Part shown: positions 34,820 to 41,810 of the stretch, in pieces
How positions within the stretch are numbered: the first letter of the stretch is position 1
Layout: the number at the start of each line of letters is the position of its first letter
Assembly: GCF_014195545.1 (NCBI RefSeq)
Contig: NZ_JACIBX010000021.1
Span: 1 to 41,810, forward strand
Direction of reading: 5' to 3'
DNA length: 41,810 nucleotides
DNA from: Limimaricola variabilis
GTDB taxonomy: Bacteria > Pseudomonadota > Alphaproteobacteria > Rhodobacterales > Rhodobacteraceae
Program-made: the position numbers and the translations under genes
Notes under the pieces: generated by a model
Seen by the model: only the letters and a program-made list of their open reading frames with translations
Databases searched by the model: none
Told to the model about the DNA's origin: nothing

Positions 34820-36139
34820 CTACTCCAAGCTCTCGGCATAGCCCTTCAACAGCCTCAGGCGATCCATGGCATAGGCCACGATCTGCTCCGCGATCTCCGC
34901 GGGATATGTCTCGGGCAGCTGTTCAGGGGCGCGGCGGAGCGCCTCGGGCGTTGCTGCTGCAAGGTCTCTGAACGCGCGTCGTCGTGCTTCCATGGGCACG
35001 CCGGCCTTCTGTGCCGTCTCGTCGAAATGACGCGGCACGATCCGATCCAGTCGGTAATGACCACGCCGCCCCACCGACATGGCCAGTTGCAGATCCTTGT
35101 GCCGGAACGTCGAGCGAAGCTGCTGCGGCGCCGCGCTTATGATGTCATAAAGCGGGGTCAGCCGGAAACCGTCTCCTTCGAGGAAGATCGAGAAGTTCTT
35201 CGCATGCCCGTCGATACCGGCGATCATCCAGTTGAAGAGCTGTGCCTTCAGGAATGCGGCCTGATCCGCGATCGGATCGTCGGACTGCCGCAGCAGCGCG
35301 AAGCACTCCGCCATCGAAGGCCCGCCATGCTGCTGATATTTCTGCCCGGAAAAGCGGCCCATGGCTTGCAGGAAATCTTCCTGCGGGACGCGCACCAGTC
35401 CGCCCGCCCGCCGCGGCCGCCGGTCGAAGCGCTCGACCACGAGCGCGGTCTGCTCCTCGAAATGGTGGATCTCGGCCTGGGTCGCCTCGAGCCCCATTTC
35501 CCGTGCCAAGAGCAGGCAGAAGAACTCGTTCTCGACGCTGCGGGTGAGGTCGAGACCGCCGCCGACCACGCCCATGGGGCGTTTGAAGATATGCGTCGTC
35601 GGCGTTAGCCCGGTCGGCCTCAGCCAGGCACCCTCATGCCAGAGATAGGCCGTCTTTTCCTGCGCGCCCGCCAGCGAGATCCGGAAGGGCTCTTCCGGAT
35701 TGATGCCGAGCGGCGTCGTGCTGAGCGATCTGAGCGTCTCCGCGATCTGGGCCTCGGCCTGCGGCGTGCCCTCGATCCGAAACGGGTCGGCCGGCGTCAC
35801 CCCATGCGGCAGGAACTGCATGGCCCCCACGCAGTCCTGACCGATCGCGGCAAGGAGGTCGTGAGTCCGATCACTGCGCGCCTCCGTGCACTCGGCGATC
35901 GCCCGTCGCAGTTCGGGCACATCGGGAAGCAGGTTCTCGAAGACTGCGTCCACGTGGTCTCCGGTCTGAGTCGACGACACCAGGGGCAGGGCGCGCGAGA
36001 TTGGAAAGCGGAATTCCCAGCTGAGCCAGGCCTCGTCGTAGCGAAAGCTCGCGCCGACGGAGGGGCGATAGCCATAATATCCCGAAAGCCGCCCGTTGAG
36101 ATAGACGTCGAGCGTGCGGGTGAGCGATCTGCGCCCCAT
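34820..36139 (-). CDS. hipA: HipA-family serine/threonine kinase toxin
   Basis: A 439-residue HipA toxin. The N-terminal couple-HipA domain (LDVYLNGRLSGYYGYRPSVG) is followed by the kinase: an activation/P-loop-like SLAGAQEKTAYLWHEG near residue 155, TALVVERFDRR, the catalytic loop WMIAGIDGHAKNFSIFLEG and the metal-binding LTPLYDIISAAP. In HipA the catalytic Asp lies in N-x-D-x-H-x-K-N; here the loop reads GIDGHAKN, keeping Asp, His, Lys and Asn. HipA phosphorylates aminoacyl-tRNA synthetases (GltX in E. coli) and slows growth. Its ATG overlaps the hipB stop by one base (TGATG), the normal operon order. Confidence 0.93.
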   Translation of the reverse strand: MGRRSLTRTLDVYLNGRLSGYYGYRPSVGASFRYDEAWLSWEFRFPISRALPLVSSTQTGDHVDAVFENLLPDVPELRRAIAECTEARSDRTHDLLAAIGQDCVGAMQFLPHGVTPADPFRIEGTPQAEAQIAETLRSLSTTPLGINPEEPFRISLAGAQEKTAYLWHEGAWLRPTGLTPTTHIFKRPMGVVGGGLDLTRSVENEFFCLLLAREMGLEATQAEIHHFEEQTALVVERFDRRPRRAGGLVRVPQEDFLQAMGRFSGQKYQQHGGPSMAECFALLRQSDDPIADQAAFLKAQLFNWMIAGIDGHAKNFSIFLEGDGFRLTPLYDIISAAPQQLRSTFRHKDLQLAMSVGRRGHYRLDRIVPRHFDETAQKAGVPMEARRRAFRDLAAATPEALRRAPEQLPETYPAEIAEQIVAYAMDRLRLLKGYAESLE

Positions 36140-36405
36140 CAGAAGATGTCCTCGGGCCTGGGTCGCGCCGTCTGCGAGGACGCCCCACGCCGAGGCACGA
36201 GGCCGAGGTCCAGTTCGAGCGCCGCCAGCACGGCAAGCAGCAGGCTCAGCTTCGGCTCATGAGCCGCCGTCTCGATCCGAGAGATCTGGCGCGGATCCGT
36301 GCCGGCCCGCTGGGCGAGATCGCCTTGCGACCAGCCCTTCGCCTTGCGCGCGTGGCGCAATTGCTGGCTCAGGGCTTTCACGTCTCGGAATACGGTTACG
36401 TCCAT
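36139..36405 (-). CDS. hipB: HipB-family antitoxin, XRE regulator
   Basis: An 88-residue protein with an XRE helix-turn-helix at about residues 12-66 (LRHARKAKGWSQGDLAQRAG, then DPRQISRIETAAHEPKLSLL) and a short Arg/Pro-rich tail of the kind that neutralises HipA. It directly precedes hipA and should repress the operon together with it by binding the repeats at 36417-36464. Confidence 0.93.
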   Translation of the reverse strand: MDVTVFRDVKALSQQLRHARKAKGWSQGDLAQRAGTDPRQISRIETAAHEPKLSLLLAVLAALELDLGLVPRRGASSQTARPRPEDIF

Positions 36406-36416
36406 TTCCGCCTCTC

Positions 36417-36464
36417 ATGCCATGCTTGTAGCATCGGAGCCTTATGCCATGCGTGTAGCATAAG
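36417..36464 (-). promoter_or_regulatory. hipBA operator: two repeats with dyad symmetry
   Basis: Starting 11 bp upstream of hipB, ATGCCATGCTTGTAGCAT (36417-36434) recurs as ATGCCATGCGTGTAGCAT (36444-36461), 27 bp apart. The second is inside a longer dyad, CTTATGC-N10-GCATAAG (36441-36464). HipB proteins bind such inverted repeats in their own promoter (TATCC-N8-GGATA in E. coli), so this is a strong autoregulatory candidate with a different half-site. Confidence 0.75.
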
Positions 36465-36840
36465 CAATATACTACAGACATGTAGATTTCGGTGTATATG
36501 CTAAATATGTCCTGAAGATCGCCTACTGGGAGGGCGACCGAAACCGGATCGCCTCGGCCGACCATCTGCAAGCCAAGCGTTTCGGCACGACCGACGCGCC
36601 GTAATCAGATTTAGCCTGACCCTGCGAGCTTTACGACCGAGAGCCGGCTACGGATCATCTCCTCCCGGTATCGCTTGGCCAGATGCCCGGGCGTAGCCGC
36701 GACCGTTGGTCGTATCGGCATGGACCGCTCCCAACGGCAAGACCAAGACCCTCACGTGCGTAAGGGGGAACATGGAAGATTTCCGTGGCGATGTTGCACA
36801 AAGCAGCCTTGGCATGACTGCCCCCTTTTCTCACCTTTCT
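36465..36840. other. Spacer with an unassigned short reading frame
   Basis: On the plus strand a frame from about 36464 to the stop at 36601-36603 reads protein-like (YAKYVLKIAYWEGDRNRIAS, then HLQAKRFGTTDAP) but has no start codon and no recognised family; it may be a C-terminal fragment. The rest shows no gene. Confidence 0.35.
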
Positions 36841-37112
36841 TCAGCAGATGGCTTCGATCTCGGCCCTGCCGAGGGCCGAGAAGTGGTTCAGGGTGGCAAT
36901 GCGGATATGGATCTTGGCAGTTTGGCAGTCGGGATCTCGTGACATGATCCTCTCGCGGAAGAGCTTCAGGCGGTTTATCTTGGCCTCTACCCGACTTCGG
37001 ACGTGATAGCCTGGCCGATCGTCTCCTCCAGCGGGATCTGCGCCAGCAGCTCCGGCAGCAGCGGGCTGTCGCCCTGGCGGCTCGAGGAGAACTCGACCGC
37101 GCGCATGGCACG
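36841..37112 (-). pseudogene. IS5-family transposase remnant
   Basis: Two pieces of an IS5-like transposase lie on the minus strand. The upstream piece reads AMRAVEFSSSRQGDSPLLPE and LLAQIPLEETIG, the downstream piece YHVRSRVEAKINRLKLFRER and ALGRAEIEAIC-stop. They are in different frames and the middle of the protein (including TADGAYDTR) is missing, so an internal deletion has occurred near 37010. It abuts the agmatinase fragment at about 37104. Confidence 0.75.
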
Positions 37113-37440
37113 CCGTTCCGCCGCGCCAGGGAGAATGGTTGCCTGCAAAACGACAAGGTTGTGCAGATCGGCTTGCGCGGGTCGGGCTACGCGCCGGGCG
37201 ATTTCGCGTGGGGCCGCGAGCAGGACTGGAGGGTCGTCCCCGCAGAGGGAATCCGCAGTCGCTCACTGGACGGGCTGATGACACCGGTCCGCGACCTCGT
37301 GGGCGACGCGCCGGTCTACCTCTCTTTCGACATCGACAGCCTGTCGCCCGGCCTCGCCCCGGGCACCGGCACGCAGGAGACGTCCTGTCCGGGGTGCCGC
37401 AGCAGCCGCCTGCGCCGATGCACGGCTTCAGGCTCTAGTC
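37104..37440 (+). pseudogene. Agmatinase/ureohydrolase fragment
   Basis: The plus strand encodes HGTPFRRARENGCLQNDKVV, QIGLRGSGYAPGDFAWGREQ, VYLSFDIDSLSPGLAPGTGT, which is the central part of an agmatinase-type ureohydrolase with the SFDIDxxDP-like metal motif, here SFDIDSLSP with the second Asp lost. Homology stops soon after GTGTQE and no start remains. It is a fragment of about 110 of 300-350 residues, cut on the left by the IS5 remnant. Confidence 0.75.
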
Positions 37441-37487
37441 AGCGAAGCCGCCGTCCCGGTCTCGCCAGGCAATCGTCTAGGCCGGTC

Positions 37488-37836
37488 TCAGCCGATCGGG
37501 TTCGTTAGCGTGGCGAGCCCGGTGATCGAAATCGCCACCTCGTCGCTTGGCTTCAGGTAATTCGGCGACTAGTAGCCAATGCCTCCTGACCAGCGTGCCG
37601 GTGGCAATGATGTTGCTGGGAAGCAGTGTTCCGGCCGAGCTGAGCGTCTCAATATACACTGGAACGTCGAAGACGAGGCCACAGGCCATCCCTGCTAACG
37701 ATCCTTGCCACTGACCGTCATCACCAGTTCCGGCGCCGAAATCGCCCTTGACCCCGAGACTGCGCCCAATGAGACGATCCTTAAAGCGCGAGGCCCGTCC
37801 ATTGGCGGCGCTGCTGCTGAAAATGCGCAACATCAA
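37488..37836 (-). pseudogene. Fumarylacetoacetate hydrolase family fragment
   Basis: The minus strand reads LAGMACGLVFDVPVYIETLS and SAGTLLPSNIIATGT, the C-terminal core of an FAH-family enzyme. A frameshift near 37570 then moves the ending PNYLKPSDEVAISITGLATL-TNPIG-stop into another frame. No N-terminal half is present. This and the agmatinase piece are converging fragments of two catabolic genes. Confidence 0.7.
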
Positions 37837-38017
37837 AGCTGTGGTGGCGGGAACGACGCTCAGTAAGGTATAGGCCGGTCTCTAAATTTAGCGGGCGATC
37901 TCGGCGCACTCTGCCATCGATATAAGATGGCGTCTTTTGTCCGAGATATTGTGCAACTCCAGCGACCCATACTACCAAAACCTAAAAATCCATGCTGCGG
38001 TTGAGGAGCACCAAGAG

Positions 38018-38471
38018 ATGACCCCCAGCATTGCCCGGCCATTGGATACGGCGCCGCTGCGTGCAGCCCTCTGGATGATGGGCGCCGTGACGGCCTTTAC
38101 CTCGATGGCGGTAGCGGGCCGGGCTGTGTCGATCGAGCTCGACACCTTCGAGATCATGACTTGGCGGTCCCTGATCGGCATGGTGATCGTCGCCCTCGTC
38201 CTGAGCTTTGGGCGCCGCTGGCACGAGGTGACACCGCGCCGCCCCGGCCTCCATCTGGCGCGCAACATCGCCCATTTCAGCGCCCAGAACCTGTGGTTCT
38301 ACGCGCTCGCTGCGCTGCCGTTGGCGCAGGTCTTCGCCTTCGAGTTCACCGCACCGCTCTGGGTGCTGGTGCTATCGCCGCTGCTTCTGGGCGAAAGGCT
38401 GACACGGCCGCGCGCCATCGCGGCGATCCTCGGCTTTATCGGGATCGTGATGGTCGCGCGCCCCGGTGCCG
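38018..38471 (+). pseudogene. EamA/DMT-family transporter, truncated by IS insertion
   Basis: The first half of a drug/metabolite transporter: after MTPSIARPLDTAPLRAALW come membrane helices (MMGAVTAFTSMAVAGRAVSI, LIGMVIVALVLSF, FYALAALPLAQVFAFEF, LWVLVLSPLLLGERL, AAILGFIGIVMVARPG). A full EamA protein has ten helices; here about five remain before the IS element begins at 38472, and the frame stops inside the IS at 38488. The start at 38018 fits the family; ATG 37937 would add an unrelated N-terminus. Confidence 0.8.
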
Positions 38472-38518
38472 TGAGCTGCCCCAACTGAGTGCTCCAGGTT
38501 AATTGTTAGGGCATGGTC
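38472..38518 (+). repeat. Long inverted repeat, left arm
   Basis: This 47-bp stretch, the 3' end of the outer IS3 element, matches the reverse complement of 41181-41227 with three mismatches. The arms belong to the intact copy and to the old 3' fragment of the same element in opposite orientation. Confidence 0.8.
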
Positions 38519-38522
38519 GGCC

Positions 38523-39757
38523 TGGACTTGCCCCGAACGCTGGACCGCGGCCCTGAGGTCTTTCCCGTCTTCTAAGCCATCAACGGGCAGGTGATGCTGA
38601 TGGCTTTCATGAACTCGATCGGGGTCTTGTTGCCGATCGAGCTGTGCGGTCGCTCGTGATTATACTCGTGGCGGTATGCCTCGCATTTTAGCCGGGCGTC
38701 CTCGACGGACAAGAACCAGTTCTGGTCGATGCACTCGGCCCTGACCTTCCCGTTGAACGCCTCGGCGAAAGCGTTATCCGTTGGCTTTCCAGGCCGACTG
38801 AAGTCGAGGATGACGCCGTTCATCCAGGCCCAGAGATCGAAGTCCTTGGAGATGAATTCCGGCCCTTGGTCGACCCGGATCGAGCGGGGGATGCCATGCT
38901 CGCGCGTGACACGTTCGAGCGTGGCGACCACGTCCGCAGCTGTGTAGCGGCTCCGCACGTCGATGGCCGGAGACAGCTTCGTGAAGGCATCGGCGATGGT
39001 CAGCACTCGGATTTTCGAGCCGTTGAAGAGCTGGTCCGACAGGAAGTCCATCGCCCAGACATCGTTCGGCCCACTGGCCGGGCGCCGGTCCTCCCGCAGC
39101 TTCGCGGCGACCTTGCGTTTCGGCCGCTTGTTTCGAATCTGCAAGCCTTCCTCGAAATATAGCCTGTAGACGCGCTTGGCATTCACGGCCCAGCCCTCTC
39201 GTCTCAGCAATACATGAATGCGCCGGTAACCGTAGCGCACCCGCGTTTCCGCGATCTCGCGAATGCGCAGTCTCAATGCCGCCTGCGAGGGTCGGCGTGC
39301 CCGGTAGTAATAGGTCGATTTCTGCAAGCCCAGGAGCGCGCAACCGCGCCGGATCGAGACCCGGAACGCGCCCTGGAGGTAGTCGACCAACTGCCGGCCC
39401 CGCGCAGGCGCTACAGCTTTTTTTGCAGCACGTCCTGTAACATCGCCTTGTCGAGCGACAAGTCCGCCACCATCCGCTTCAGGCGGCTGTTCTCGTCCTC
39501 GAGCATCTTCAGCCGCTTCACTTCGGAGGGCATCAGCCCGCCATACTTCTTGCGCCATCGATAGTAGGTCTGCTGGGAGATGCCGGCCTTCCGGCAGACC
39601 TCCTCGACGCTAAGCCCGTCATCCGCCTGCTTCAGGATGAAGGCGATCTGCTGTTCGCTGAACCGAGATGTCCGCATCGGTCTTCCTCGCGTTGCCTGCC
39701 CGGCAGTTTACGAGACTTTTCCCAGAGCCGGCGGTCCAGTTTCCCGGAAGCAGGTCA
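38523..39757 (-). mobile_element. Nested IS3-family (IS407-group) element
   Basis: A 1235-bp element with ends TGGACTTGCCCCGAACGCTG and, from the other side, TGACCTGCTTCCGGGAAACT, both running into TGGACCG. It is flanked by GGCC at 38519-38522 and 39758-39761; removing it restores the 3' region of the outer element as seen in the fragment at 40941-41227. IS407-group elements make 4-bp duplications, which fits. orfA and orfB look intact, so it may be active. Confidence 0.88.
38572..39677 (-). CDS. IS407-group transposase OrfAB (programmed -1 frameshift)
   Basis: OrfA (39411-39677, 88 residues) has a helix-turn-helix (QIAFILKQADDGLSVEEVCR, KAGISQQTYYRWRKKYG) and a leucine-zipper tail (RLKMLEDENSRLKRMV). 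OrfB in the -1 frame holds the HTH_21 region (STYYYRARRPSQAALRLRIR) and the DDE integrase core: VWAMDFLSDQL, RVDQGPEFISKDF and DNAFAEAFNGKVRAE with the catalytic Glu. The slippery heptamer A-AAA-AAG lies at 39417-39423 (minus strand), three codons before the orfA stop, so a fused OrfAB of about 368 residues can form. No disabling mutation is seen. Confidence 0.88.
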
Positions 39758-40872
39758 GGCCTCCGGTCGACGGGCACGACGCTTTCCGGCGCCGGCGGGC
39801 GGTATTCCCAAGGCGCTGTGCGGTCGCACGGTGTTGTAGTGCCTCCGCCATCGCTCGATCAGGATCTGAGCCTCGCGCAGCGTGTAGAAGATCTCTCCGT
39901 CGAGCAGCTCGTTGCGGAAGCGGGCGTTGAAGCTTTCGCAGTAGCCGTTCTCCCAAGGCGATCCGGGTTCGATGAAGGCGGTCTTGGCACCGACGGCCTC
40001 GATCCAGTCCCGCACCTTCGTGGCCACGAATTCGGGGCCATTGTCTGAGCGAATGAACTCGGGCGGCCCGCGCAGGATGAACAGGTCCGTCAGGGCATCG
40101 ACCACGTCGGTGGAGTTGAGCTTTCTGTCGACACGGATCATCAGCGCCTCCTTCGTGAACTCGTCGATGATATTGAGGGTGCGGTAGGCTCGGCCGTCAT
40201 GCGTCCGGTCCTGGACGAAGTCGTAGGACCAGAGGTGGTTCGGTCGCTCTGGCCGCAGACGGACGCACGAGCCGTCGCTCAGCCACAGCCGGCTTCGCTT
40301 CTTCTGCTTCTGCGGGACTTTCAGCCCCTCGCGCCGCCATATGCGCTCGACCCGCTTGAGGTCCACCCGCCAGCCGGACTGGTTCAGCAGCGCGGCGATC
40401 GGGCGGTAGCCGTAGCGGCCATACTGGCGCGCCAGCTCGATGATGTCCGCCGTCAGGCGCGCTTCGTCCGGCCGGCCACGCGGCACCTTTCTCTGCGTGG
40501 AGCGGTGCTGGCCCAGCGTGCGGCAGGCGCGGCGTTCGGACACCCCCAGCTCCTGCCGCACATGGTCGACGCACTGGCGGCGGCGCGAGGGGCTCAGAAG
40601 TTTCCCCGCGCCGCCTCGGCCAGGATGAGCTTGTCGAGCGTCAAATCGGAGACCGCCCGCCGGAGCCGCTGGTTCTCCTTCTCGAGCTCCTTCAGCCGCT
40701 TCAGCTGGCTCCGGCTCATGCCGCCGTATTGCCGCCGCCACCTGTAGTAGCTCTGCTGCGTGATCCCGACCTGGCGCACCGCATCGGCAACCGGCATGCC
40801 TTGGCTGTGCAGCACCTCGATCTGCCGCAGCTTCAGCACGATGTCCTCGGGCTTCTCGCGCTTTCCACCCAT
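39755..40872 (-). CDS. IS3-family transposase OrfAB of the outer element, 3' end interrupted
   Basis: OrfA (40594-40872, 92 residues) shows an HTH (MPVADAVRQVGITQQSYYRW) and zipper (LKRLKELEKENQRLRRAV). The heptamer G-GGA-AAC at 40600-40606 shifts reading by -1 into OrfB (GKLLSPSRRRQCVDHVRQEL), which carries NHLWSYDFVQDRTHDGR, RSDNGPEFVATKV and NGYCESFNARFRNELLDGE, completing the DDE triad. The nested IS407-group element is inserted 15 codons before the element's end, so the frame now stops at a TGA contributed by that element (39755-39757). All catalytic residues precede the interruption, so the enzyme could still work, but its element is split. Confidence 0.85.
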
Positions 40873-40940
40873 CGCTTCGTCCTCCTCCTGACGAGATAAA
40901 TCTATCTCAGTGGGCGGAGCACTTCAGTGGGGGCAGACCA

Positions 40941-41227
40941 GCCGTCGGTGCCAAGACCGCCTTCATCGAACCCGGATCACCTTGGGAGAACGGCTATTGC
41001 GAGAGCTTCAACGCCCGCTTCCGCAACGAGCTGCTCGATGGGGAGATCTTCTACTCACTGCGCGAGGCGCAGATCCTGATCGAGCGATGGCGGAGGCACT
41101 ACAACACCGTGCGACCGCACAGCGCCTTGGGAATACCGCCCGCCGGCACCGGAAAACATCGTGCCCATCGACCGGAGACCGACCATGCACTAACAATTGA
41201 CCTGGAGCACTCAGGTGGGGCAGCTCA
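40941..41227 (+). pseudogene. 3' fragment of a second copy of the outer IS3 element
   Basis: The last 287 bp of the same element in opposite orientation: AKTAFIEPGSPWENGYCESF, NARFRNELLDGEIFYSLREA and LIERWRRHYNTVRPHSALGI, nearly identical to the intact copy, then the 3' terminal repeat ending at 41227. As in the intact copy, the orfB frame does not stop before the element's end. The 5' part is missing; the fragment begins exactly at the target site of the intact copy. Confidence 0.88.
41181..41227 (-). repeat. Long inverted repeat, right arm
   Basis: Reverse-complement match to 38472-38518, 44 of 47 positions. It is the 3' terminus of the fragment copy. Confidence 0.8.
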
Positions 41228-41457
41228 CCCAGCTGCTCGCCATCGGCGGAGTGAGCTTCTCGAGCAACATGCAGATGCACGGGGGGCAGATCATTACTCG
41301 GGGTGATGCTATTTTCACATCCAACGCGCTCGGGAAAGGCGCCTCAATCATCGCAGGCGGGAAGATCGACGGCACCTCCAACATGGAAATGATGGCCTGT
41401 GACGAGCGAGGCATGGAAGACAATCTCCACATCGATCACTATCGGCTGGCGGAGTGA
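41228..41457 (+). pseudogene. Second tadG 3' end, cut by IS
   Basis: Starting at the first base after the IS terminus, the plus strand encodes QLLAIGGVSFSSNMQMHGGQ, GKGASIIAGGKIDGTSNMEM and MEDNLHIDHYRLAE-stop. This matches the last 75 residues of the TadG-like protein at 6406-7743 with about 85% identity; differences cluster in one short stretch (TRGDAIFTSNALGK against TQGDVTFSSLATGR). The remaining 370 codons are absent. It is either a diverged paralogue cut by the IS or a duplicated gene end. Confidence 0.85.
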
Positions 41458-41810
41458 TCTAGCTTTAGGGCGGGGGAGGCTTTCGAGGCAGACTGCGCTT
41501 CGTGAAAGAGGTCGGCTGAACCATTTGTACGGCCCTTTTCAGCCACAGGTCCCTGAACACCCGGAGGAGCAGGCCAAAGCCCATTTCTAATTGCGCTATG
41601 GGTGACCATGGGCCGGCGGACGGATGTCAGTGATTTTATCAGCTATTTCTTCGACCCAAAGCTGCCGATTTGTGGCTGCCTCATGAAACAGGCATAGGGC
41701 GAGTTCAATTTTCCTCCTCGCCACCCTGGCGGCCCAAAGCCGCCTTAGTCTTGCCTGCTGCTCGACGGAACGCTTGGCTTCTACGCCCTCCATTTCCTGA
41801 GAAGAGCCAT
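41458..41810. other. Right edge; possible minus-strand gene at 41596-41793
   Basis: After the tadG fragment nothing clear follows. On the minus strand a 65-codon frame (41793 to 41596) encodes a basic helical protein (SVEQQARLRRLWAARVARRK, then ATNRQLWVEEIADKITDIRP). The ATG has AGGA too close to serve it, and the frame stays open to the window edge, so it may be the end of a gene starting outside. I recognise no family. Confidence 0.3.

Larger units (their letters stand above)
38472..40940 (-). mobile_element. IS3-family element, itself interrupted by a second IS
   Basis: Terminal repeats are TGAGCTGCCCCAACTGAGTG (left, 3' end) and TGGTCTGCCCCCACTGAAGT (right, 5' end, on the minus strand). 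A 4-bp target duplication GCCG flanks it at 38468-38471 and 40941-40944. Without the nested IS (38523-39757 plus one GGCC) it is about 1230 bp, normal for IS3. It carries orfA and orfB on the minus strand with a slippery heptamer. It is inserted exactly at the junction of the EamA gene and an older fragment of the same element. Confidence 0.85.

Noticed and set aside
1-41810. CRISPR arrays, rRNA and tRNA genes
   Set aside because: No regularly spaced short repeats, no rRNA-like segment and no complete cloverleaf were seen on either strand by reading.

Overview
This window reads as high-GC alphaproteobacterial DNA, most likely from the order Rhodobacterales. The basis is overall codon usage, a Tad pilus TadE/TadG pair, a HisKA_2/HWE-type histidine kinase, and insertion sequences of the IS3, IS5, IS30 and IS110 families. 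The host call is inference; no rRNA, tRNA or core housekeeping locus is present. The dense IS remnants, gene fragments and a HipBA pair mark the right two-thirds as an accessory region (plasmid or genomic island).

Layout. 1-5.5 kb: a GAF sensor kinase, then a LysR regulator divergent from a two-gene unit (secreted SnoaL-like protein and a PAPS sulfotransferase), followed by a secreted dimeric alpha/beta-barrel protein. 5.5-8.2 kb: a short tyrosine recombinase and the TadE/TadG pair. 8.4-12.7 kb: an AraC regulator followed on the same strand by an exported intradiol-dioxygenase-like protein, a four-histidine membrane cytochrome of ferric-reductase type and an exported dienelactone hydrolase; a methyltransferase diverges from the regulator across a perfect 16-bp palindrome. 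12.8-14.0 kb: an IS30-family element with a frameshifted transposase. 14.6-20.4 kb: a translationally coupled exopolysaccharide pair, namely a GH18-like/NodB deacetylase/GT2 fusion and a Tat-exported DUF3131 protein. 20.5-25.8 kb: a PAS-PAS hybrid histidine kinase and several small unassigned genes, including two related small membrane proteins. 25.9-27.9 kb: a SOUL haem-binding gene between two decayed transposase tails, then a fasciclin-domain protein. 28.6-32.2 kb: a very GC-rich block with two coupled CrtI/CrtN-type desaturases diverging from a broken hpnC, suggesting a C30 (squalene-derived) carotenoid pathway. 32.3-34.5 kb: decayed IS5 and IS110-family elements, the latter with hairpins resembling a bridge-RNA region. 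34.8-36.5 kb: hipBA with its operators. 36.5-38.5 kb: fragments of an IS5-type transposase, agmatinase, fumarylacetoacetate hydrolase and an EamA transporter. 38.5-41.2 kb: an IS3-family element inserted in another IS3-family element, both with readable 4-bp target duplications and programmed-frameshift heptamers, sitting against an older fragment of the outer element and a second copy of the tadG 3' end.

Functional links. Three regulator-plus-target modules stand out: LysR/SnoaL/sulfotransferase, AraC/oxidative enzymes/methyltransferase, and HipB/HipA. The two exopolysaccharide genes probably make, deacetylate and export a surface polymer. The carotenoid block is incomplete here and must rely on genes elsewhere if it still works. 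Much of the remaining sequence records repeated insertion and deletion, with IS3-type orfB 3' ends recurring at several junctions.
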